From Limnomonas spitsbergensis (lineage: Eukaryota > Chlorophyta > Chlorophyceae > Chlamydomonadales), in the NCBI GenBank assembly GCA_037349105.1, contig JAYJMM010000070.1:496001-560000 (forward strand): 64,000 nt of DNA. The letters are read 5' to 3'. Below the pieces are notes generated by a model. It did no database searches. It worked only from the letters and a program-made list of their open reading frames with translations, and was not told where the DNA came from. Each line of letters starts with the position of its first letter. The stretch's first letter is position 1. Shown here in pieces: positions 1-10,600 of this stretch. A program made the position numbers and the translations under genes.

Positions 1-240
1 CTGCAGCATGTCCCGCAGGAAGGCCACCACTGGGTAGATGGGAACCGAGCCTTGACCGGCTAACCAATCAGAAAGGCTTGCTGCAGCAGGCCCCCACATA
101 TATAGACCGGGACGAAGATGACCTGTGTGTGCAGCTCCCTTTTATAGACAGGGCTTTCGAGTTTGTAACACAACTCTCTTAGGTTCCCAGTCAAGAGTGG
201 TTGATGCAGCAGGCCCTCCCCTGGATCTAGCCCCAGTCCA
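1..240 (+). repeat. Dispersed repeat family R1, copy 1
   Basis: Contains the family core ccttgaccggc near 45, followed by a 'caggccc' block and later tracts that recur, diverged, at about 8215, 11385, 17505, 28235, 34165, 35000, 38395, 41430 and 44370. It lies just upstream of (or in the intron before) the Gln-rich exon. The family is noncoding in every copy; its class is not recognised. Confidence 0.5.
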
Positions 241-368
241 CACTTCACACATGATTAAGCTGATTCAAATGTTTCACCCCTATCTATAGACTGGCGACAC
301 CCACAAGTCACCCCTTGATCCACACCATTCACACCCAGGACCCACTCCTTCACACCTCTCACACACAG

Positions 369-988
369 GGCGTTAAGCAGCCGCCATCCGCCATCAAGCA
401 GATCATTGAGAGCGCCATGCAGCCCGCACTCCCCGCAGTTGCTAGTACCAGCACTGCGACTGGCGGCGGCTCTGGGAACTCCGCAGGTCTGGCGGCCGCT
501 CCCAGCATGTCGGGCAGCTCGTCCGGCCTCGGCCAAGCTGGAAGCCAGGTGGTGCAGCAGCCGCCACCACCTGCAACAGTGGGCGGGGCCGCTCCTCAGC
601 TTTCGCGGGGCTCGTCGGGGGCAATGCAGCAGCTGCAACTGCAGGCTCAGCTTCGACAGCTGCATCTGGAGCAGGAGGAGAAGCAGCAGTGGACCCTGTG
701 GCTGCTGCAGCAGCTGGAGCAGGAGCAGGCTCAAAACCAGGCACAGCAGCAGCAGATGGCGGGCAGTCTGACGCCCGAGCAGCAGATGTTGCTGCAGCAT
801 GAGATTCGGCAGCATGGCGATGAGTCCCAGTTTGTGCAGGAGCTGTGGATGCGGCGTCAGCTGGCCGAGCGGAGCGGAATGCCACAGGAGCAACCGATGC
901 AGTACGGCTCGTGGCTACACCAGCAGTTTGCAGAACAACAGCCGGGGCAGCAGGTGCAACAGCCGCAGCAACAACTGGCACAGATGCA

Positions 989-1019
<31 letters not shown>

Positions 1020-1349
1020 CAGCAACAGCAACAACAACAACAGCAGCAACATCGGCAGCAGCAGCAATACCAGCAGCAACATCAACAGCAGCAACAGCCA
1101 CAGCTGCATCAATACCAGCAGCAGCAGCTGTCACAGCAGCAGCAGCAGCAGCAGCAGCAGCAAGAGCAATACCCGCTGCCTGGCCTGGAGCCTCCTGCCT
1201 TGGACCAAGTACTAGCAATGGACACAGGCAGTCTGGAATGGAGCGGCTTTTTGAACCAAATTTTGAGGGATACGACGGAATCTGAGCGCCTGCTAGCCTC
1301 CTATATCCAGGTCAGCGGCAACTTCAACAGCGGCCATATGATGGGGTAG
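369..1349 (+). CDS. Gln-rich protein, terminal exon (5' partial)
   Basis: An open frame of about 326 codons begins after a probable splice acceptor (CACACACAG) at 368 and ends with TAG at 1347-1349. Earlier exons would lie left of the window; an unspliced start at the ATG at 315 is possible but less likely, because the sequence before 369 is repeat-like. In order it shows a short Ser/Ala/Gly-rich part, a Gln/Leu-rich stretch that could form a coiled coil (about 625-760), a long polyglutamine tract (about 983-1167), and a non-repetitive tail that begins with PALDQVLAMD and ends in GHMMG. Glutamine-rich low-complexity proteins of this kind are often transcription or RNA-binding regulators, but no diagnostic domain is visible and I do not assign a function. 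The CAG/CAA mixture indicates selection on the protein or an old repeat rather than a pure microsatellite. Confidence 0.6.
983..1167 (+). repeat. CAG/CAA repeat tract encoding polyglutamine
   Basis: Interspersed CAG and CAA codons with occasional His, Tyr, Leu and Ser interruptions, inside the Gln-rich exon. The purest run is near 1134-1163. The opposite strand reads as open Leu- or Ala-rich frames, which are artefacts of the repeat. Confidence 0.9.
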
Positions 1350-2812
1350 GAAGGGTGGGGGCAGGGGGCGGGCCGGGTGGCACGATATTGGGCAAGGGAA
1401 GACGGCGAGCATGTGGAGGCCGGGAGACGGACCGGAGTATCTCAGGCTGCTCTTGGGGCCTCCACCTGCTCGCTGGGAGACTGCCCAGCCACTGTGCTTA
1501 CGCTTCAGTGCCATGCCGGCGAGAATCAGAGCTTGCTAGAGCAGTAGGTCCACCATATTTCACCTGGGGATGTACTGCTTAGCTAGCCAGCCTGTTCGGA
1601 TGGCGCACACGTTTTTGTGGGCTAAAGCTGAGAGCACCAGGACGTCACCAGGAGTGTTGCCCATGGATTGAAGTTGAGTTGTGGAGAATGCATGTAGGTG
1701 TGTGTGTAGCTAGGTTGCTGGGCAGCATGCGCTCAAAGCGGGGGGGGAGGAAGGCCGTGTCAAGGGTACGACAGGAGCCGAATTGTTTTGTTTGGGAAAT
1801 GAGGTTTGGGGGTGAAGGTCCGAACTATGTCTTGTTTGGGAATATTGGGACCTTCAGACCATTGTCGTTCTACTGACAAGGCTGTATTGTTTGCCACATT
1901 CAGAGGCAGGGAGCTGCAGCGTTTACTGATAACTTCCATGTTCACTGATTTCAAAATTCCTCATCGTGTTAACTTATTTTGAGCATACTTTAATCATCCT
2001 TTCAATGAGTTTGTGTGGAAGTGCCCAAGAGTTTGTGTGGAAGTGGCAAGAGGCCCCGAGCAAAGAACAAAGTGAAGGGTTGTTGTGCCTTCATGTCCTG
2101 TCATTTTTAACTTGTGTAAATTCCATTGGATACATAGGTTACAGGGGTTGCTCCATCGGGGGCTGTCATCTCAGACTTTTCTTTGTCACATGCCATAAAC
2201 AGTCTTCTGAAATATTGACCACTGGTTGTTTTCGTGAAGGCTATGCAGGTTCTGTACCCTGCAAAGCTCTTTCCTACACGTTTTGACCAACGTGGTTCTT
2301 GTAGTTGTGTTGTAGGGGTCATAGTCAGGGCCATTTTTCACAGGGCCCTGGTTTTTTCCACGATCGCTGCCAGACAGTGGATTCTTCATAAATGTTTCTC
2401 GTTGTTTTGGCTAGACAGTTCAGGCCTGTTATGATACCTGGCCTTACTGGCCTTACTGATGCCTGGCCTGACAAGCCCGACTCGCTTAAATGCTACCTCA
2501 CCTTACTTGGCCTTGCCGATTCCTGGCCTTTTTGGCCCTATTAGCCTTACTGCTACTTGGCCTCAACGTTAAATCATGGGATCTTGACGAATGCCGGGCT
2601 AATCTTTGAATTTCTGTATTCATAATATAATATGCAATAATTGTTTTTCTCCTCCACTCCATGCACCATTCAATGGACGAACAAAACGATTTATGATGTA
2701 GTGCCCATTCATGCAAAATCTGAAGCCACAAAGCTGCACCAATATGATGTAATCGCAATCCATTCATGCACCTTCGATTTTGCTTGATTGTTTTCAATTT
2801 CTTTTGATATCC

Positions 2813-3120
2813 TGAAAGTGTGTCAATGACGTCACACCTCTGTGCCCTGGTTTAAGTCTAGCTGCGTGGGCGGCCAAATATCTGATCGGAAGTGAAGGTG
2901 AGACGAGACAAGGCTGGAAATGAGAAGAAGATAGAATCCCCAGCCCTCTAGAGTCTAGCCCTCAACAACTTTGACCACATCTTCAACGAAAAGCCAGGGC
3001 ATCCCACCCATTCCCGCCTGAGCACAACAAGTGGAAGCTTACTGTGGGGGGCCTGCCCAATACTGCTCCCTGAGAGTGTGTGACTTCCTTCCTGGACTGG
3101 CTTCGCCCATGGAGGAAGGG
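2813..3120 (+). repeat. Dispersed repeat family R2, copy 1
   Basis: Begins 'tgtcaatgacgtcacacctc' and includes 'ctagccctcaacaac', 'gaccacatcttc' and 'gccagggcatcccaccca'. The same ordered blocks occur at 15480-15800 and 48410-48700, with different spacer lengths. No coding capacity is seen; it could be a decayed transposon or a SINE-like element. Confidence 0.6.
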
Positions 3121-3838
3121 TGCAGATTTGATCGGCATACTAAAACCGGAGGTTCAGGCATGATGCGCCTTGCAAAATAACACGCATGGAGTTTCTAGAC
3201 CATGCCACATTGACAACCTTCATGAACCAAACCCATAGGCTTGCATAATGACGTCGTATGTGCTCTGTTTAGACAGGGTGGCATGCACCAATCAGTGCAC
3301 GAAGATATTAGACATCACGAAATAATAAAGACTGTTAGCGCGTGTTTCCCTACGAATGATTTTGTTCTTGGGCCTGCATGGACGGCCCCGACCATGCAGG
3401 GCCCCCATACTATTAAGCAACCCAAAGGTTTTTTTTGCATGGTCTGCTTGGGAAATCTTACAAAAAGACCATAAGCAGCGCGAGAATCTTAGCGCTGATA
3501 AGATTTCCAAAGCAGGCCCCCTCTGCCCCGAAGAAAAAGTATTGATCAGGGTATTTACATGAGACGGGTGGACGACTTCAATTCAAAGCATGCCTCACCT
3601 AGGCTGGGGGGTGAACTTGCTATCCTTTCTTTCCTCTCGTGCCTTCTCCCTTGACTTTCCTAGCTGACTTTTTGTTTGTTGGTTAAATGACGCTAAACCT
3701 CTGGGCCTTGCTGAAATGCAGCTCGGTAACCTAGGCTGGGGTGCATCTGTCCATCTTTTCCCCCTTCAAACAATAAATGGGATCACCCATAAGCCACGCC
3801 TTCGCGAGGCATTTTGTCCCTCCAGACCTTTTTCTTGG

Positions 3839-3894
3839 AAGAATATCCACCAAATCCCTCTCCCGTGCATTATTCCCTTGTGGTGGATATTCTT
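3839..3894. repeat. Perfect inverted repeat (hairpin)
   Basis: AAGAATATCCACC at 3839-3851 is matched by its exact reverse complement at 3882-3894, leaving a 30-base loop. It lies in noncoding DNA. It could be a relic of a short inverted-repeat element or a structured transcript. Confidence 0.8.
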
Positions 3895-5606
3895 GATACC
3901 ACTCGCGGATACGCCCGGCGGGGAGCCAAGGGTTCGCTAGTGCACTCAGTAGGATGAAGGACAAACCGACACAGCTTACCAATGGCGTGCACAGCAACTT
4001 GTGTCAAACTATGAGCATCTCCCAGCTCACAAACAATTCACAACACACTTCACTACGAGTACCATGCAATTTCTTCCCCCCACACTCAAATGCCATGCAC
4101 ATGCATACTTTTTGGCAGAATACCATTTGTAGTCACAATATTTGGTTTTCCATAGCACGCCGTGGTGGTCAGGTGGACATCTCACATGGATTATAAGCAA
4201 CCCTTATGGTAGCCTTCCTCAGCTGTTGAGATCGATGCATACCCGCTGGGCCCTGCTGCTCGCTCGGTCGCCAGGGGCTGGTAGGGGATGATCAATCTCA
4301 ATTTCAGCCACCATGCACAGCCAGGACCATGGTGCTGCCATGCCATCCTCGTACTTGAGGGGGGCAGGGACATGGAAGTATGGAACCTGATGATGTAGAC
4401 AGGGGGAGGTAGAGGATCGTTTCTATCTTTCTCAGCCTTTTTTGGCCAGTGTAGACTGGCTATAGTCTTCGTAGTCAGCTGTCCTTTGTAAGCGCCATTT
4501 TCAGCCACCACCCTCATGCGGAAGCATGTTTCTGCTCGGCGACTGCAAAGCGAAGGAGGTCAAAGGCAGAGAGTTGAGCAAAACTGGCCCCGTGAGAAGG
4601 TCGCATAAGTGCGCACACAAGAAAAATGAACATGCATTTACTGATCTATGCAGTGCCCGTTAGAATCTGCGCTGGGAATGCCAGAGGCCAGAAGGGTATG
4701 GGAATGCCGAGGGCAGGTTTGGGGCGCTACGGGTTTGCATCTTGCCATTTCAAACTGGCTCTTTGTCGCCTCCCACACTCTCGCTTAAATCCCAGCTAAC
4801 ACTTTTCATTCTAAATAATCTACCACCTCTGGAATACCCACTTTTTATTGGCGACAGTGCAAGGCTCGGCAGGCTGCTCCGGTCTGCATCATTCAATCGT
4901 TGCGAATGGATAGCTTTCTAGATTGTTGCACCAGCCATTCGCAGCATGCATGGTTGTATGGCAAGGCCGGAGACAGATGGCCTGTGCATGCCTCCACACC
5001 CCTGCCACAAGCACATGCTGGCAAACTCCAACATGGCATCATTCAAGTCTACGTTCCTGAACCGACCAGCCTGATCGGTTTGGAGGGCGCACATTTGGTG
5101 CAGGCTTTTGGCAAGGTATGCATACACGGCCGCCTATCAGCTTAACATCTGTGATAGTCAGCTGATTTGGGTCCGGAAAGCAGAATCATGCGCGAGATGA
5201 AAAACTCGCTATCCGCATGCAAGTTGCCACCTAATGCATGCAGACTGCAGAGAACTAGCATCTTCCATGCTCCCCTGATTTTATCCTGTGTTGGACTCTC
5301 TGGAGCATCAAAACTGATAGCAAAAATATATGGTGCTGGACTGCTGGTATCCAGCTCTGCTTGCTCCAATGCTTCACTTGCTCGAGGATCACCTCATCAT
5401 CCTCGGTTGCGGCAGTTTCGACAGCTGTTGCTACTGCTGCTGTAGTGCGCTTTCTGCATCTGCTACAACTTCCATTCTTGCAGCTGGGGGATTTAGGTGA
5501 GGGGTCACTGGTGGCAGTACTGTCACCTCTCGTCATCCACGGGTTCACTGTCCCACACAACCACAGTCATTGAGTCACTCAGGCTGCATAGCTGCAGTGT
5601 CCAGTA

Positions 5607-6701
5607 CCGTAGTTTTAGTCGGATTAGGTTTTTCTCGAGTTTTTTTATATCATTTTTAACCCGGAATTAGCTTTTGAAAGCGGTTGGTTTTTTATGGTTG
5701 GTTTTCTTTTTTGTACCTGACACCAGGAGCTGAAACTATCGTGAAACTAGTGGTTTCTATTTGTTTGGTTTTATTACAAAAAAGTCATTTTATGAGCTTA
5801 AATTTGGTTTCCCCCTGAAAAGTCCCTAAACAAGGCATGCATTTGTATGCTCTCCAGCTTCTTAAGTAAAATGTATTAACTATTTAGAAAATATATATCA
5901 TGGATTACAACTGAATACCTACTGAAACAAGAGGCCACACGGGGCCAAAGGTGCAACATTCAGATTCTCTGCCCGTCAGAATGCTTTGTCAAACCAAAGT
6001 TGGAAAGTAAACAAAATCAGCACCAACAATCAGACATGCTAGCATGCTTAACCGTTTATTGGCCCATTGCCCTTAGATGCACGAGCAGGAACACTGCGCG
6101 GCCGCTCTTTCTTGCAGCCACTACCGGTAAATGCTCTTCCTCCTCATCGGTGGAGGCCCCCTCCCCCCCCTCATCGGCGGAGGCCCGCCCAACAGCCATC
6201 AACCTCGCCCGCTCAATGAACGCGAAGAAGGGGGTGTTCGACGTGTGGAGCTACCCGACAAGTGGGGCTGCCCCGAGCCTCGCGCACTCTTTTGGCTTGC
6301 TGCGCCCTCTTTTCATTGATCGGAAGGAGAGGAAGGGGAGGAAAGGGATGAGGAAAAGGACGGGTCGCGGTGATGCCTCCTTTAATCACTACAAGGTCGT
6401 TATCTGTGTCGGAAAGCTCTTGAGCGTGGTTTGCAGCCTTCTCTGTAGCCTTTGCCGTCGCTCTTTTGATTGCCTGAAAGAACTTTAACTGCCTCCTCAT
6501 CGTAAATGGAGATTGGTTCGCTCTGACAGAGGCGTAAAAGAAGCGAAATCTGACTGAAAACCCAGGTGTACCAATGGTACTCCAAACTACCATATTGGTT
6601 TTTCATGGTTGGTTTTCATGTTTTGTACCTGAAACTATTGGTTTGTATGATTGGTTAAATATAAAAAACATCATAAAAAACAAATCTGACTAAAACTACA
6701 G
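5607..6701. mobile_element. Inverted-repeat DNA transposon with TA target duplication
   Basis: The left end CCGTAGTTTTAGTCGGATT and the reverse complement of the right end CTGTAGTTTTAGTCAGATT match at 17 of 19 bases. Each end is flanked by TA (5605-5606 and 6702-6703), the duplication made by Tc1/mariner-type and some other cut-and-paste elements. Inside, a subterminal T-rich block with 'atggttggttttc' and 'gtacctga' occurs near both ends as direct repeats (about 5695 and 6605). The 1,095-bp element holds overlapping open frames at 6000-6488 (+) and 6213-6593 (-) with no recognisable transposase motif, so it is probably non-autonomous. The mariner assignment is inference from the TA duplication alone. 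Confidence 0.6.
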
Positions 6702-6703
6702 TA

Positions 6704-7689
6704 TATCTGCTTCTTAATGTGCTTTCGTGCGACTGATTGTTGCACACAGACACATGTATGCGCTTCTATTCGGCTTCCATTTGGTTTCAACCAATATTTT
6801 TTTGTTGTCAAAATTCGATTCCGACTTAGGCATAATATTCTTGTTGAGACAGACAGTCCGCAATACTGTGGCAGTGAAGGACTGAAGGTGTTCTGGTGCT
6901 TTCACAACGGCTGGGCATGAGACATACCAGGCCCGGTGCACTTAGACGTAGGCCCTTAGTCGTAACTAAGGCCTCATACTTCTGGTCTCGTTGAAACATG
7001 AGTCATATAATGCTTCCGGAACAGAGTTCTATCTGCCTGGTACCCTTCGAAGTTCGAAGCGACAGGGCGCGATTCCCGTGACCTGCGCGTCTGCCCGCTT
7101 AGTTGCTCCGTAGCTTCAGATGCGCGTCTGCTGGTCGGAAGAAGGTGGATTCCTCCCTGCACTATGTCTGCTGGTGGACAGCAGGTGCAAAGCAGGTGGG
7201 TGTTACACCATGGCCTTGCACTGTCCGGCATCTGTCCGGACGGGGTCCCGTCAGGACATGACGGCAGAGGGCTGGCAACATAGTTAAAAGCCGATAGTGA
7301 TCATAACGAGCCAAAAAATCCACGATTTCATCTTTAAATCTGCCTCCCTGTATCCCTTCCCATCCCAGCAAGCCATTGCAAGCGTCGTCGGAGGCGTCGT
7401 CGATAGAGTGATATTCGAAGGAGCCGGTCTCGCGCGCCTCGCTCGCTAACACGTCACAGTCCTGTGAGTTTTTACGCACATGTACATAGCCTGTCAGGCT
7501 GCGATGAAGACAGCTCTCTCCTTGCTTTGCCTTGTCTAGTGCGCACTTGAGTTCTGGTTGCTGACCTGAGTATTGCAGTGTTGCTTGCTAATATGCCTGC
7601 CTGCTGCTGCTGTTGCTCCTGGCGCCCCTCTTGGCCCTCTCCTCATCAGGCTCATCACTGGTGTCAGGCCTTGCCTTGACTGCCTGGGA
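6704..7689. other. Intergenic upstream of the metalloprotease gene
   Basis: No gene recognised. The last few hundred bases presumably carry the promoter and 5' UTR of the protease gene. An in-frame ATG at 7573 lies upstream of the preferred start and would add 39 residues. Confidence 0.4.
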
Positions 7690-10600
7690 ATGTCCAGCTG
7701 CACGATGCTTCGCGTCGTCAAGTCGTCGCTGTCAATGCTCAGGTTGCAGGCACTGCTGCTGGTCTTCATCTCTGTGTGCTCGGTAGGCATAGTGATGGTC
7801 AGCGCGGGCCGCAGTACCCCCACTCATCATGCGGAGTCTAGTAGCACCAAGAGCGCTGCCACTGCCGCTGTGTTTCGGAGCTTCAGAGGCCTCACTGCCT
7901 CCGGTTTGGCCTCACCGACGTCACCCCCTTCAGCTGCCGCTGCAGCGCCTCCTCCCTCTCTCTTCAGCATTGCGCCCCAGGACCAGGCCGAGGCAGCTGC
8001 GGTGGAGATGGACGCGATGGCTGCAGGCAGTGATGTGGATGGTATCCCCTTTGTCAGCCAAAACACAATCCCTAGAGGTAAGCAAGTAAGCAAGCTGGCA
8101 GCCAACTGGCCAACATGCAGTCTGCATTGTTTTCTTAAGTGTGTGCCATGCGCCTTCTCGGAACCATATGGACACAAAAAACGTATCTGAAATCACAGTG
8201 TTTATTTTGTTGTCTAGTTTGTGGGCACCAATGGTCCAAACCTTGATGGGCCTCTAGCCAGTGGCCCAAGAAGCACGACTTCCTGCACCTGCCCCCCTGA
8301 GCTGTAGGCTGTGATGTCACTTACAGCTTAGGCACAAAACACAGAAACGTTACGTTTGTGTAGCAGACATGCATCCAATCTGATTTATCCATAGAGCCTT
8401 ATTGCACTATCTGTCTGTATCCCCGCATCTCAGGGACAGGTGCTGCCACACGCGTCCTTGAGCTCCAAGACGACGTGCTCGACACCAGTGTTTACCCCGA
8501 GGTCACCTTGCCCCTACTCCCTGATGTGAACCTGGTTGTGGTTTGGGACGCCCCCAACAAGAAAGCCGAGAAGCGGCTCCAGCAGCTGCGCAAGAAACAC
8601 AAGCAGCAGCTGAAGCAGAAGACTCTGGCGCAGCAGGCAAGAGCGCAGGAAGGCAGCGATCAAGAGCTGCTAGAAGCTGCTTCCGAGGTCTTGGACGAGG
8701 AGCGTTTCACTCTGACTGGCAGTGTCCAGGGCTATGGCCCAGGGGAGACGTTGGTCACGTTTGTCGTGTCGGCCTCCTCGTTCTTCGGCGCCATCATGGT
8801 CCCAGAGACCCTAGCGGGGAACGGCAGCGTCATCATGAGGACTTACCAGGTCAGTTAGCTGTCAAGGGGGAGCCAGGGGTGATGTTCAATTTACAGCTCA
8901 TCAGCGCCACAGTTGCGGCAAGTCGCGGCGTCTTTTTGTCTAGCTTCTTTATTTTTTTTCCCGAGCAAGGGGTTTTTCTGAGGAAGCTGAGGGGGCAGCC
9001 TGCCACACCCCTGGGGGCTCTAGCTTGTATCATATCGCTCTGATAAGGGAATTCAGGGTTGCCTTGGTTACGGACCTGCTTAAATCAAATTCGACTTGTG
9101 AGTTTCAATTTCAAATTTTGAATTGTTTGCACTTGCAGATTGAGTCCCTGGCTGGAGAGGCCAACACCGGTGTCGCCTACCAGCACTTTACCCCAGACCT
9201 GCAGCACGGCGACGTTGCCATCTCTGCAGCCTCTGAGCCAACAAGGCCAGTTGATGTCGTTGGCATGGCCAGCCAAGCAGCAGCTATGGGATTGAACACG
9301 CCTGGTCAGGAGCCCGCCGCCGCCGGGGCCCTAGCAGGCCCTGTGTCCCCTAGGCTTCTCGTAGGGGCTGCTGGCCTTGAGGCAGCCTCTGCTGGTGTTG
9401 CAGCGACTCTTCCGGTCCAAGTTACAAACGTTCCCAGGAGCAGGCAGCTGTTGCAGGCCAGCATCACATACATCGACGTCTTGATGCTGTTCACGCCCAA
9501 AGCTGCAACAGCCATGGGTGGGCTTGTTGCTGCCCAGAACAAGATGGCGGCTGAGATAGGCCTTGTCAATACAATCTACGCCAACTCGCAACTCAACGTC
9601 CGGCTGAATCTAGTTGGGGCATCGCAGGTGAGCCAGGTGGCCTGCTGCTCACCTGCTGTTCAAAAGATGGAAGAAAGTGCATGGAACCCCTTGTGGCAAG
9701 CAAGAAAGTTGAGCAATTAGCGCACTTTGTGGCCACGCCGTCTCTGTCCTCCTGGCATCCGGCTCCCTGGCTAAAACCTGTCAACCCTGGCATCCAAATC
9801 CCTGGCTAAAACCTCTCAACCCTGGCATCCAGCTCCCTGGCTAAAACCTCTCAACCCTGGCATCCAGCTCCCTGGCTAAAACCTCTCAACCCTGGCATCC
9901 AGCTCCCTGGCTACAACCTCTACACCCTAACTCAACTCTCCTTCTTAGGGTCACCCCTCTGTATCCAGTAGTGTCCAGCAGTAGCCCTCAACCTCCACCC
10001 TCAACCTCCGCCTCTGTCCTCCTGTCAGGTTACATACACGGAGATCGGATTTGAAAAGAGTTTGACAGATCTGCAATCCGGGAAGATCTCTGGCGCGTTC
10101 AGCCTCCGAGACCAGGTGGGGCAGAATCATGTCACCCTAGCCGTCCATCCGCCCTCTGAGGCCATGTGGATTTGAAGCGCTGTTGGCCAATGGCCAGTCC
10201 CTCAGTCAGGGGCTTTGTCAAGACGTTCCGAATGGTGAAGACTGAAGCGGTCACAAATAGGTTCAGTAGAGGTTCCAGAGGGTTCAGAGAGAGGTCCCAT
10301 TTCTTGCCTCGCTCTCGTTTGCCTAGAATATGTCCGCACTCCCTCCTGATTATGAACCATTCACAACGCCTCCGTTCCTCATTTCCGACTGGTGTCATAT
10401 CGCAGCTGGGCGCCGACCTGGTCCAGCTCATCACCACCGACTCCCAATACTGCGGCATCGGCTACCAGCCCAGCTCGCCCAACAAGCTGTACGGCTTCAC
10501 CGTGGTCCAGACTGGCTGCCTGATGTCCGGGACCTCTGCCCATGAGATCGGTCACAACTTGGGCTGCGGCCACGACTACTATAGCGACCCCAATCCGTAC

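Larger units (their letters stand above)
1350..5604. other. Intergenic; no gene recognised
   Basis: Only short open frames without recognisable domains or consistent splice context. It contains a degenerate 'tggccttactg' run at about 2440-2570, a copy of repeat family R2 (2813-3120), and a perfect 13-bp inverted repeat (3839-3894). A 101-codon frame on the minus strand at 5255-5560 is unsupported. Confidence 0.5.

Noticed and set aside
442..1218. 258-codon minus-strand Ala/Val-rich frame opposite the Gln-rich exon
   Set aside because: Shadow of the CAG/CAA repeat; composition follows the repeat and there is no splice context.
6000..6593. Transposase gene within the TA-flanked element
   Set aside because: Neither the + nor the - frame shows a catalytic triad or DNA-binding motif, so no coding call was made.
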